NCBI GenBank assembly: GCA_963829545.1
Contig: CAWHIX010000011.1
Location: 62,001 to 126,000 of the forward strand
Length of the DNA stretch: 64,000 bases
Direction: 5' to 3'
Source: JAXGXJ01 sp963829545
Lineage (GTDB): Bacteria > Actinomycetota > Thermoleophilia > RBG-16-64-13
Positions 26,838-34,611 of the stretch are shown here, piece after piece (position 1 is the first letter of the stretch; each line of letters opens with the position of its first letter). The notes under the pieces were generated by a model. It was not told the DNA's origin and did no database searches. It saw nothing but the letters and a program-made list of their open reading frames with translations. The translations under genes and the position numbers were made by a program.

Positions 26838-27770
26838 ATGCTTGCCATTTTCAAAACGACCCCGACCGGTCTGGAGCGATTAGAGGAGTTCGAACCCGGC
26901 TCCTGGATCGACCTGGTCAGCCCCAGCGAGAAAGAACTGGAGCGAGTGAGCGGCGAACTGCATATCCCGCTGGATCTGCTCAAGAGTCCGCTGGACGAGG
27001 AGGAGAAATCCCGAGTCGAGTTCGAAGATGGGCTGACTCACGTCATCGTGGACATACCCGTCCTGGTCCGCACGGAGGACGAGCAGGGGTATGACACCAT
27101 CCCACTGGGGATGCTCGTACACCCGGACTACTTCATAACCACGTGCCTGCGACCCAACCCCATCCTGGGCGAGTTTGAGCGCGGCAACGTACGCACCTTC
27201 GCCACTTTCAAGAAGACCCGTTTCCTGTTCCAGATCCTGCTGACCATATCGGCGTTCTACCTCCGCTACCTGGGCCGCATCGATCGCGAGACCGACAAGT
27301 TGGAGCGCGAGCTACGCGCCTCCATGAAGAACGCTGAGATATTCGATCTGCTCACCCTCCAGAAGTCGCTGGTCTACTTCACCACCTCGCTCCGCTCCAA
27401 CGAGGCGGTCTTGCAGAAGCTGCTGCGCACCAAGTCGTTCAAGACGTACGAGGAGGACGAGGACCTGCTCGAGGACGTGATCGTGGAGAACAAGCAGGCG
27501 TCGGAGATGGCCCGCATCTACACCGACATCCTCACGGGCATGATGGACGCCTTCACCTCGGTGATCTCGAACAACCTCAACCGGGTGATGAAGCTGCTGA
27601 CGTCGCTGACCATAATCCTGGCCATCCCGACCATCGTCGCGTCGTATTTCGGGATGAACGTGAAGGTGCCTTTCCAGGAGTATAGCCACGCCTTCACGCT
27701 GACCATCGTCATCGCCTTCCTGATCTCGCTGGTATTCGCGATCGTCTTCTGGCGCCGCAGGTACTTTTAG
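26838..27770 (+). CDS. corA: Magnesium/cobalt transporter CorA
   Basis: A 310-aa CorA-type channel for Mg2+ or other divalent cations. The N-terminal ~240 residues form the cytoplasmic funnel with a long acidic helix. Two C-terminal transmembrane helices follow, with the signature YFGMNVKVP at the outer mouth. The protein ends in a basic WRRRYF tail as usual. The ATG at 26838 has AAGGGGGTGAG upstream. It is transcribed alone, divergent from the hydroxy-acid block. The upstream palindromes are the only hint of control. Confidence 0.94.
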   Translation: MLAIFKTTPTGLERLEEFEPGSWIDLVSPSEKELERVSGELHIPLDLLKSPLDEEEKSRVEFEDGLTHVIVDIPVLVRTEDEQGYDTIPLGMLVHPDYFITTCLRPNPILGEFERGNVRTFATFKKTRFLFQILLTISAFYLRYLGRIDRETDKLERELRASMKNAEIFDLLTLQKSLVYFTTSLRSNEAVLQKLLRTKSFKTYEEDEDLLEDVIVENKQASEMARIYTDILTGMMDAFTSVISNNLNRVMKLLTSLTIILAIPTIVASYFGMNVKVPFQEYSHAFTLTIVIAFLISLVFAIVFWRRRYF

Positions 27771-27983
27771 AGGGTCAGCGCAACCGCTTCGCGTCCCGCT
27801 CCACCTGCGAAGTCACGAGTCTTCGCGGGGATACGAGAGTCGGTTGGCCTGAGAGGGTTGTCTGAGCGAATCGGTGCGGAGACCCGAATGGTGCGTGGCC
27901 TCGATTCCCCGGACCGGCGAGCCCTGCCGCCAACTCCCGACCCACGGCGAGGGGTGGCTCGCGTCCAACCCCCCACTCAGAGC

Positions 27984-28047
27984 AGGCCGGCACAGGGTCG
28001 CCGGAAGAATCGTGAACTCGCAGCTGGAGGAGACCCTGTGCCGGCCT
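27984..28047. repeat. 64-bp element with perfect 16-bp inverted ends
   Basis: AGGCCGGCACAGGGTC at 27984-27999 is exactly complementary to 28032-28047, with 32 bases between. It lies at the 3' end of the M28-like gene, between convergent genes. It could be a long terminator hairpin without a T-run or a small mobile repeat. The remaining bases of the 280-base gap show nothing further. Confidence 0.6.
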
Positions 28048-28051
28048 CGCC

Positions 28052-29899
28052 TCAGCGCCAGGGGGACAGGGGTGCCTGCGCCGCCTTCGTCTTCCGGCGT
28101 CTGCCTCGGGGCGGCGGCGGTTCGAGGAGGCTCAACTCGTCGCTGACGTCGAGCGTCTCGATGGGCACCACCCTCATCCTCTTTGCGCTCAGCAGAACGA
28201 GGAACGAGGCGACCAGGAACGTCACGGCGAGCGGACCGGCGATCCCGTACGAACCCGAGACCATCTGCACGAGAAGGAACCACCACGCCCGTGTCCAGCC
28301 GAGACCGTCGACCACCGCCAGGTAGGCGTACAGCAGGATGGCGGTGAGCAGTCCGAGCAGCAGCACCGGCGCGTTGGAGGTGAAACGGTGCCGCCAGACG
28401 GCGCCCGAATGGACCGGCTCCGCGAAACATGTGGCCAGCGGCCAGGCCCAGGCCGCCGCCAGGCAGGGCAGCAGCAGGAACGGGGAGCGCCACAACATCA
28501 GTACCAGTCCGATGGTGAGCCCGAGCAGTCCGGTCCACAGCCGGGACATCTCCGTGGTCGCCCGCGGCTCTTGGGGGCGAAGATAGCCGAGGAAATGGCG
28601 GGAGAATATGAAGGCCGCCCCCCCCACTACTACAAGGATGAGGGTGGGAACGAGACGGGGGTCCGTAGCCGGTCCCGCGGTAGGGGGCACCTGGAACTGG
28701 TAGCGCGGGATCAGACCGAAGCGGGACAGGGCGAAGGCGAAGACGAAGACCACGCCGACGGGGAGGGCGAAGGAGAGCAGGTTGCGGAGATGTCTCGCGG
28801 ACGCGCGCAAACCGGCCGACGCTGTGAACAGCCAGATGAGGAACGCCGCGATGCCTGGAAGCAGCATCAGGGCCGCCAGCAGGCTGACGGCCCGGTTGGT
28901 GAGGAACCTACCGGACCGGAGGAGCAAGGCCGTCCCGGGGTCCGGGGGTGTCTCACTCCCGCTGTCAAGTGAGAGGATCAGACGCTCGATGGCAGGGCCC
29001 TGGGTGGATAGACCAGCCGCGCTCGGCTCCCCCACGCTGTCGTCGTAGATCATGATCGAGGGGATATCGCGGTTCAAACCTGCCACCTGCTCGCCGCGGG
29101 CCAAGGAAAGAGCATGGTCGGCCGCCTGCGAGAAGATGCCGGGGACCGCGAAACCCAGGCCCGACTTCTCCAGCACGCGGCTCGTCAACTGAACGTACCA
29201 GCCCGGCGTGGTGTTCTGGGGGCCGGCGACGCCCGCCTTCAGGGCCTCCGTGCCCTCCTTGCCCAATCCCTTCACGGAGAGGATGGTGCTGACGTGCTCG
29301 GCCTTGGGGTACGTCTCCAGGAACTGGTCGATGCCCAACCCGCCGGTGTTGGCTCCCTCTGTGGATAGGAACACAAGCGTCTTATCGTGCGGACGCGAGG
29401 CGAAGACCTGAGCAAGGTCTACCAGGATGGCCGTTCCGCTCGCATAGGAAAGAGGATCCACCTTTGCGATGGCGGGGGTATCCCGCGGGGCGGTCACCAG
29501 GATCGTCTCCTCGCTGACCCCCGCCAGGACTACGGCGACATTCGTCAGGGTGACCTCTTGATCACCGAGGGGAGCGGAGTAGGTCGTAACCTCGACCATT
29601 TCGGGAGGGATGCCGAGCGTAGACAGCTTCTCGGCGAGCCAGGTCGTGACCCCCGCGGCGTCGTCGGACCCCAGCGCCCGCTGCGGATACAAGTTGGCCA
29701 TCTCTTCGGCCAGGCGATAGGTGTGGTTGGCTTCCAGGAACGTGGCGTCGGAGGACAGTTCCACGCTCGAGGCGGGAGATGACACCGAGAGAAAGACCAC
29801 GGCCCCGGCCAGGACCACAAGCGCGACGCAGATCGCGTACGCCGTCTTCCTCCACTGTCGGACATGGTCCACGAGGCGCCGGCGGATCGTGAGCGGCAT
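28052..29899 (-). CDS. Polytopic membrane protein with degenerate M28 peptidase-like domain
   Basis: A 615-aa protein with one N-terminal membrane helix (residues ~20-42). A soluble extracellular domain (~50-310) and about eight C-terminal helices follow. The soluble part follows the M28 aminopeptidase pattern (HTYRLAEEMANLYPQRALGS, then LVFLSTEGANTGGLGIDQF). At the first metal site it reads VTAPRDTPAIAKVDPLSYAS, lacking the usual His and Asp ligands, so zinc catalysis looks lost. The C-terminus is basic and cytoplasmic. It may bind peptides or lipids, or act as a scaffold; GPI-transamidase subunits are a distant structural parallel. Expression features upstream are unusually clear: a near-consensus promoter and a hairpin over the ribosome site. 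Confidence 0.6.
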   Translation of the reverse strand: MPLTIRRRLVDHVRQWRKTAYAICVALVVLAGAVVFLSVSSPASSVELSSDATFLEANHTYRLAEEMANLYPQRALGSDDAAGVTTWLAEKLSTLGIPPEMVEVTTYSAPLGDQEVTLTNVAVVLAGVSEETILVTAPRDTPAIAKVDPLSYASGTAILVDLAQVFASRPHDKTLVFLSTEGANTGGLGIDQFLETYPKAEHVSTILSVKGLGKEGTEALKAGVAGPQNTTPGWYVQLTSRVLEKSGLGFAVPGIFSQAADHALSLARGEQVAGLNRDIPSIMIYDDSVGEPSAAGLSTQGPAIERLILSLDSGSETPPDPGTALLLRSGRFLTNRAVSLLAALMLLPGIAAFLIWLFTASAGLRASARHLRNLLSFALPVGVVFVFAFALSRFGLIPRYQFQVPPTAGPATDPRLVPTLILVVVGGAAFIFSRHFLGYLRPQEPRATTEMSRLWTGLLGLTIGLVLMLWRSPFLLLPCLAAAWAWPLATCFAEPVHSGAVWRHRFTSNAPVLLLGLLTAILLYAYLAVVDGLGWTRAWWFLLVQMVSGSYGIAGPLAVTFLVASFLVLLSAKRMRVVPIETLDVSDELSLLEPPPPRGRRRKTKAAQAPLSPWR

Positions 29900-29904
29900 A
29901 TAGA

Positions 29905-29928
29905 CTCCCGTTCGCGTGAACGCGGGAG
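29905..29928 (-). promoter_or_regulatory. Hairpin covering the ribosome-binding site of the M28-like gene
   Basis: On the minus strand CGGGAG pairs with CTCCCG at an outer stem, and the inner bases can extend it. The downstream arm contains GGGAG, the only Shine-Dalgarno, five bases before the ATG. Folding would block initiation, so a translational switch is possible. Confidence 0.45.
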
Positions 29929-29957
29929 ATTCTATTCCGACGGGAGCGCAGTGACAA
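29929..29957 (-). promoter_or_regulatory. Sigma-70-type promoter of the M28-like gene
   Basis: On the minus strand TTGTCA (29957-29952), 17 bases, then TAGAAT (29934-29929). Both boxes match the consensus at five of six positions with ideal spacing. The predicted transcript starts near 29922 with a leader of about 25 bases. Confidence 0.75.
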
Positions 29958-30048
29958 CCCGGGCCGCGCGCTGCGATGCGGCAGCGGGCAGTCGGCAGGG
30001 CGTCGCCCCGTGCGTCCTGGCGGCCGGGCTTCGTCCTTCAGCAGCTCC

Positions 30049-30339
30049 TCAGGCGGCCTCGCCGGGCGTGTTTGTGTCCGGTGAAGGGGCGACGCTTCCC
30101 TGCGCCCGGGAGCCGCCGCCGAAGCCGGCCAAGGCCCGCGCTATCATGCACTCGGCGACGAGCATCGGCGGTGCTTCGTAGTCACCCTCCTGCAGCCGGG
30201 CACGGATTCCCCGAATGCGATCGGCCTGGTTCTTTGGGGAACGGACGGGGCTCGGAGCCTCGTGAAGGATGGGGTCCTGACCCTGGGCCGAAGGGGTCGC
30301 GGCGCGCCTGTATCTCGGTTCTCGGCCTGGTTCTCGCAT
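30049..30339 (-). CDS. flgM: FlgM-like anti-sigma-28 factor
   Basis: A 96-aa protein whose middle reads NQADRIRGIRARLQEGDYEA followed by PPMLVAECMIARAL. This fits the C-terminal sigma-binding helices of FlgM (pattern: kvaeLrerIqsGeYxvdxxxvAexml). FlgM holds the flagellar sigma factor FliA/SigD inactive until the hook is finished. The N-terminal half is Arg/Pro-rich and probably disordered, as is usual for FlgM. A Ser/Pro/Thr-rich tail follows the helices. The ATG at 30339 has GAAGGATAG upstream. A sigma-28-like promoter lies directly in front, which supports the call. No other flagellar gene is in the window, so the identification rests on one short motif and the promoter. Confidence 0.62.
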   Translation of the reverse strand: MREPGREPRYRRAATPSAQGQDPILHEAPSPVRSPKNQADRIRGIRARLQEGDYEAPPMLVAECMIARALAGFGGGSRAQGSVAPSPDTNTPGEAA

Positions 30340-30349
30340 GCTATCCTTC

Positions 30350-30377
30350 GTATCGGCTGAATCGGCCTCAGGGTTTA
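30350..30377 (-). promoter_or_regulatory. Sigma-28 (FliA/SigD)-type promoter of the FlgM-like gene
   Basis: On the minus strand TAAA (30377-30374), 16 bases, then GCCGATAC (30357-30350). The FliA/SigD consensus is TAAA, about 15 bases, GCCGATAA or GCCGATAT. Only the last base differs. The -10 lies 10 bases from the ATG, so the transcript would be nearly leaderless. Confidence 0.65.
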
Positions 30378-30428
30378 CACGCAGAGTGCAATCCTCATCC
30401 CAGAGAATCTGAAGTGAAGGAATCGGGC

Positions 30429-31664
30429 ATGCCCGCAAAGATGATCAGTATCGATGAGGCGCGGTCCAGAGTGCTGGCGGAGGCGGTTGCGCTCTCCGTG
30501 GAGCGCCGCCCACTCGGCGGGGTGTTGGGGGCCGTCTTGGCCGAGGACGTGGTGGCCGACATCAGCGTCCCCCCCTTCGACAATTCCGGCATGGATGGTT
30601 TCGCCGTGCAGGCGGCCGACACCGTGGACGCAGGCGCCGACCACCCGGCCGTTCTGCGCATCACCGAGACGTTGCCGGCCGGGTACGTGGCCACCCGACC
30701 CCTGGTGGCGGGGGAAGCGGTCAAGATCATGACCGGGGCCCCGGTCCCTCAGGGAGCCGACGCCGTCGTCCAGAGCGAACTCACGGAGGAAGCGGGCCAG
30801 GAAGTAAAGATCTTCGAGTCGGTCAAGCCGGGCAAGAACATCCGTCGCTCCGGCGAAGACGTGATCGCGGGCGATCGGGTGCTCGCCGCCGGGACCGTGC
30901 TCGGGCCGGCGGAGATGGGCCTGCTGGCCAGTCTCGGCCGTCCTGAGGTGAGCGTCTATCGAACGCCACGCGTGGCCATCGTCTCCACCGGCAGCGAACT
31001 GGTGGAGGTGGACCAACCTCTGGGTCCCGGACAGATCCGCAACTCCAACAGCTACTCCCTGCGGGCCCAGTGCGGGCAATTGGGCATCGAGGCCACCGCT
31101 CTCGGTATCGTGCCGGACGACTACGAGGCCACGCGCGATCTCATCACCAAAGGCCTCGAGTACGATGTGCTGCTGACGTCGGGCGGGGTATCGGTGGGCG
31201 AGTTCGACTTCGTCAAGGACATCCAGGATGAACTGGGAGTGGAGAGACGCCTGTGGGGCGTGTCCATGAAACCGGGTAAGCCCCTGGTCTTCGGCGTTCG
31301 CGGCCGCACCCTGGTCTTCGGCCTTCCCGGCAACCCCGTGTCGGCGATGGTCTCCTTCGAGCTGTTCGTACGGCCGGCCCTCATGCGTCTGATGGGCTAC
31401 ACGAAGACGACTCGACGCATGTACCGCGCCATCATCAGCGAGGACGTCTCCAACGCCGACGGGCGGACGTACGTGGTTCGGGTGCGAGCCTGGCGCGAGG
31501 ACGGCGAGTGGCACGTCAGCTCCACCGGCCCTCAGGGGTCGGGCATCCTCCGCTCCATGGTGGGGGCGAACGGTCTGGCCTTCGTACCCGGGGGATCGAG
31601 GGGGGTCCGGGCGGGCGAAGCGGTCGATTTTCTCCTGCTTAGAGAGGACCTCGACGAGCCGTAG
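30429..31664 (+). CDS. moeA: Molybdopterin molybdenumtransferase MoeA
   Basis: A 411-aa enzyme that inserts molybdenum or tungsten into adenylylated molybdopterin. Typical segments are PPFDNSGMDGFAV near residue 52, MTGAPVPQGADAVV near 100, IVSTGSELVE, LLTSGGVSVGEFDFVKD and VFGLPGNPVSAMVSFELF. The start ATG follows AAGGA. Downstream lies an independent promoter, so moeA is probably monocistronic. It implies molybdo- or tungsto-enzymes elsewhere in the genome; none is visible in the window apart from the NuoG-like fragment at the far end, which could belong to one. Confidence 0.95.
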   Translation: MPAKMISIDEARSRVLAEAVALSVERRPLGGVLGAVLAEDVVADISVPPFDNSGMDGFAVQAADTVDAGADHPAVLRITETLPAGYVATRPLVAGEAVKIMTGAPVPQGADAVVQSELTEEAGQEVKIFESVKPGKNIRRSGEDVIAGDRVLAAGTVLGPAEMGLLASLGRPEVSVYRTPRVAIVSTGSELVEVDQPLGPGQIRNSNSYSLRAQCGQLGIEATALGIVPDDYEATRDLITKGLEYDVLLTSGGVSVGEFDFVKDIQDELGVERRLWGVSMKPGKPLVFGVRGRTLVFGLPGNPVSAMVSFELFVRPALMRLMGYTKTTRRMYRAIISEDVSNADGRTYVVRVRAWREDGEWHVSSTGPQGSGILRSMVGANGLAFVPGGSRGVRAGEAVDFLLLREDLDEP

Positions 31665-31691
31665 ATCTTGTGCCGATGTGTGGGCCGGCGC

Positions 31692-31720
31692 TTGTCGCAC
31701 CGGCCCGCCGGGCGTACAAT
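31692..31720 (+). promoter_or_regulatory. Sigma-70-type promoter of a leader RNA
   Basis: TTGTCG (-35), exactly 17 bases, then TACAAT (-10). Transcription would start near 31727, about 150 bases before the small HTH gene. Confidence 0.72.
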
Positions 31721-31726
31721 ACAAAC

Positions 31727-31836
31727 GATGAGGGACCTGGTGAGACAACGGCTCGGAGGTGACGGTAAGAAGTTACCTTTGGTCGTGGTCGGAATCCCTT
31801 GAACGGGCCTAGCAGTACGCGCTGCTGGGCTTTTTT
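31727..31836 (+). ncRNA. Candidate structured leader or small RNA of about 110 nt
   Basis: The stretch runs from a near-consensus promoter to an intrinsic terminator without a plausible coding frame. By eye it folds with a closing stem (GAGGGA 31730-31735 with TCCCTT 31795-31800). Inside is a hairpin GGTAA-GAAG-TTACC (31764-31777), then the terminator. It lies 42 bases upstream of a small HTH gene, so it may be a cis-acting attenuator or riboswitch for that gene, or a free small RNA. It does not match any RNA family I could recognise. Confidence 0.5.
31805..31836 (+). terminator. Intrinsic terminator
   Basis: GCCTAGCAG pairs with CTGCTGGGC around a TACG/CG loop, with one T-G wobble, and is followed by TTTTTT. 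This is the clearest intrinsic terminator in the window. Confidence 0.85.
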
Positions 31837-31878
31837 GTTGGCGATTCTGTTAGGTCGGTAACCCGGAAAGGAGATCTC

Positions 31879-32064
31879 ATGGCCAACCACTTCACCCCCG
31901 AGGAACTGGCGGATGAGCTGGGGACGGACACGCGCGAAGTCATTCAGCTCTGCGTCAAAGAAGGCATCCCGATCTACAAAGGTAAGGTCGACAGGAGCCT
32001 GCTGACGGCGGTGATGAGGGCCAAAGGTATTCAGCTCCCGAAGACGGCGGTAGCCTCCGTCTAG
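31879..32064 (+). CDS. Small helix-turn-helix-like protein
   Basis: A 61-aa protein starting MANHFTPEELADELGTD. The helical pattern (EELADELGTDTREVIQLCVK, then GIPIYKGKVDRSLL) resembles the short winged or IF2-N-type HTH modules of excisionase-like and translation-factor proteins. A very strong AAAGGAG precedes the ATG. The gene follows a terminator-ended leader with its own promoter, so its expression may depend on read-through. It converges with the exonuclease gene 13 bases away. DNA or RNA binding is likely; target unknown. Confidence 0.6.
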   Translation: MANHFTPEELADELGTDTREVIQLCVKEGIPIYKGKVDRSLLTAVMRAKGIQLPKTAVASV

Positions 32065-32077
32065 AGCGTCTCTATCG

Positions 32078-34067
32078 TCAGGTAGTCGTCTCTTCCAACA
32101 TGCGGAGGGCCGCGGTCATTAACTGATCCCTCCACACACCCGGTTGCGAATGAGCGGGGCCGGTCGCGGAGAGCACCACCGTGGCCGGCCTCTCCGTTTC
32201 CTTGAACCAGCGTCTCACCGCCAGCAACTGATCGACTTCGGCCTGACACACCGCCACCGGAGCAGTCTTGGTCGCTCGGTCCGACCCGCACGAGTGACAA
32301 TCCGCCAGCGCCTTCTCGATGTCGTCCCGCAGAGTCTCGGGGCGGAGTGTGATCGCGTGCCGCAGCCGGCCGTCCCAGACCACGTTCAGCCGCACCCCGG
32401 GTCCATCGCCGTTCATGTCGATTTGCGAGAGCACCGCGTAGCGAAGGGCGCATGCCTCGGCCAGGGCGGTATAGGAGCGTCTGATGCCACGGAGGTGCTC
32501 CAGGGCCTCATGGGTGCGTTGAGCCTCCTCGAACCTCTTGCGCCGGGACAGCCGCCACGCCAGATCTTCAGCCTGCCGCACCGGGTCGAGGTCGTCTCCA
32601 GCAGGGCGGCCGGTGAGCCAGTCGAGCAGTCGCTGCACAAGAAGGTCGTGTTCCCGCCGCACGCCAACGTCCCCGAGGCAGGGGCAGAGACACTCCCCGG
32701 CCTGGCCCCGGGCGCAGGGGCGCTCCTGTGGGCTGGCGGGGGCAGCGGCGGATCGGATAGCAGCGCTGCAGGAGGTCGAGAGCGGCGGTCAGCCGCGCGC
32801 GCCCACGGAAAGGCCCGAGTGCCACGGGGGAGCGGCCGCGACCTTTCCTCTGCCTCTCCGGGCCCGCACCGAGGCCTTTCGGCATCCGGTTGCTCACGTA
32901 CAGACAGAGGCCTGGTCCGGCGTCCCGCACCTTCAGGTAGGCGTAGCTCTCCGGTCGGGCTGCGTGCTGGTTGCATGTGGGTCGGTGCTCGAGGATCAAC
33001 TCCTGCTCCCTTACCACAGCCTCCAGAGACGTGCACGCCTCCTCCCACTCGATGCGATCGACCATGCGCACCGCCTGCCGCATCTTCCGGGCCGGCGACG
33101 GGATCCCCACGAAGTGAGAGCGGACTTCCTGCCGCAGTCTGTCGGCCTTGCCCACAAAGACCACGCTGCCGCCGTTGTCGACAAAAGTGTAGGCTCCGGG
33201 AGTCTCAGGCAGACCGCGCGTAAGGGACAGCTTCTCGGTAGCCGCCCGCGCCGACGCGACTGTGTAGGCGCGGGCCTCGCTGAGCCGGGTGACTCCCTGC
33301 TCCTGCAGCCGGCCGATGAGGGTCAGGAAGACGTGTCCGGCCGCCTCTGCATCGGCCAGCGCCCGGTGACAGGCAGAGACCGGCGAGCCCAGGGCCTCGG
33401 CTACGGTGCCGAGCTTGTAGTTGGGCAAGCCGGGCGCCAGCGCCCGGGAGAGCGCCAGAGTGTCGATCGCCCCGTCGCCCAATTCGCGGCTTCTGAACCG
33501 CCGCAACTCGTAGTTGAGGAAACCGACGTCGAAGGCGGCGTTGTGCGCCACCACCACGGCCCCCTCCAGGAACTCGAGCACCGCGGGCATGAGCTCATCG
33601 ATGCGCGGGGCGCCGGCCACCATCTCCGGGGTGATGCCGGTTATGGCGGTGATCATGCGGGGGATGGGCCTCATCGGGTTGACGAGGCTGCTCAGGCGCC
33701 CCACCTCACGGAAGCCTTCGAACCGCACCATGCCAATCTCGGTTATCTTGCCGGCGCCCGGCCGGGCGCCGGTGGTCTCGAGGTCGAGGGCCACGAAGGG
33801 CACGTCGGCCAACTCGGGGTCGCGTGGCTCCCAATGCTGCAGCGAGATGCTGGGCGCCGTCGTCTCGGTGCCCTGCTCGGACTCCACCCAGCAGAAGCGC
33901 CGGTCCTGACAGACGAGGATGTTGAGGATCTCCCTGCATAGTGACGGGAGACATCCGGACGAGGCGGTGAGCAAGGAAACGGCTTCCAGGGCGTCGATGG
34001 GCTCTCCGCGTACCAACAAGGTCTCGTGGAGCCTATCCGCCACCGCCAACGAGAGCTGCAATTGCAT
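32078..34067 (-). CDS. DEDD exonuclease (DnaQ-like) fused to GIY-YIG and UvrC-type region (one frameshift)
   Basis: An actinobacterial-type fusion of about 662 aa after removing one base. An N-terminal segment precedes a DnaQ-like 3'-5' exonuclease domain (FVALDLETTGARPGAGKITE, VAHNAAFDVGFL, HRALADAEA). A GIY-YIG domain follows (PGAYTFVDNGGSVVFVGKA, RPTCNQ). A cysteine-bearing UvrC-like stretch comes next (CYPIRRC, then PCARGQAGECLCPCLG). The break lies at a run of five G on the plus strand (32738-32742); one fewer restores the frame. It probably acts in DNA repair or proofreading. The start ATG 34067 (MQLQLSLAVADRL) is chosen over a TTG at 34190, which would overlap the divergent fabZ gene. 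Confidence 0.82.
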
Positions 34068-34104
34068 CAGCGGCCGGCTCGGTCCCCCACGAGGGAGGGC
34101 ATCC

Positions 34105-34133
34105 TTGAAAAGGCCAGACTCATCTTGGACAAT
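34105..34133 (+). promoter_or_regulatory. Promoter of the fatty-acid synthesis operon
   Basis: TTGAAA (-35), 17 bases, GACAAT (-10), in the 112-base gap between the exonuclease and fabZ starts. It drives toward fabZ with a leader of about 40 bases. No FapR or FadR operator was recognised. Confidence 0.6.
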
Positions 34134-34179
34134 ACTAGCACTGCCGCCCGGCAGAAGGACGCAAGGACGGTGGACGGGC

Positions 34180-34608
34180 GTGTTGGACAAGAGTCAGATC
34201 GAAGCGATAATCCCGCACAGGGAGCCATTTCTGCTTCTGGACCGAGTGCTCGAAGTGGTACCAGGAGAGCACGCCGTGGCCGAGAAGGACGTCTTGGAGA
34301 CCGAGGATGTCTTCAGGGGTCATTTCCCGGGCTATCCGGTCCTTCCGGGCGTCCTGATACTCGAGGCCCTCGCGCAGACCGGCTGCGTGGCCCTTCTCAG
34401 CGTCCCCGAGGCTCGGGACAAGATCGTGCTGTTCGCCGGCGTCGACAACGTGCGTTTCAAGCGCCCGGTGCTGCCTGGCCAGACTCTGCGTCTGGAGACC
34501 CGGCTGGGCGCCAGCCGTGGGCCCATCGGCAAGGGTGAGGGGAAGGCCTACGTGGGGTCCACCCTGGTCTGTAGCGGCACGCTGACGTTCGCTCTCGTAG
34601 ATCGCTGA
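34180..34608 (+). CDS. fabZ: 3-hydroxyacyl-ACP dehydratase FabZ
   Basis: A 142-aa hot-dog-fold enzyme that removes water from 3-hydroxyacyl-ACP. The catalytic His and Glu lie in HFPGYPVLPGVLILEALAQ. IIPHREPFLLLDRV is the usual N-terminal motif. The start is GTG 34180, with TTG 34183 as an alternative; longer frames upstream would cross the promoter. The fabH gene follows after 3 bases. It heads the operon, an unusual place for fabZ compared with the common plsX-fabHDG-acpP-fabF order. Confidence 0.93.
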   Translation: MLDKSQIEAIIPHREPFLLLDRVLEVVPGEHAVAEKDVLETEDVFRGHFPGYPVLPGVLILEALAQTGCVALLSVPEARDKIVLFAGVDNVRFKRPVLPGQTLRLETRLGASRGPIGKGEGKAYVGSTLVCSGTLTFALVDR

Positions 34609-34611
34609 TCG

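Noticed and set aside
27880..27950. A stretch resembling the 3' half of a tRNA (CTCGATTCCCC)
   Set aside because: No acceptor stem, anticodon arm or GGTTCGAATCC-type T-loop could be built around it.
31730..31800. Partial resemblance to a TPP riboswitch (GTGAGAC and CCCTTGAAC)
   Set aside because: The second half of the TPP core (CCAGCGTAGGGA-type segment) is missing and the downstream gene is not a thiamine gene.
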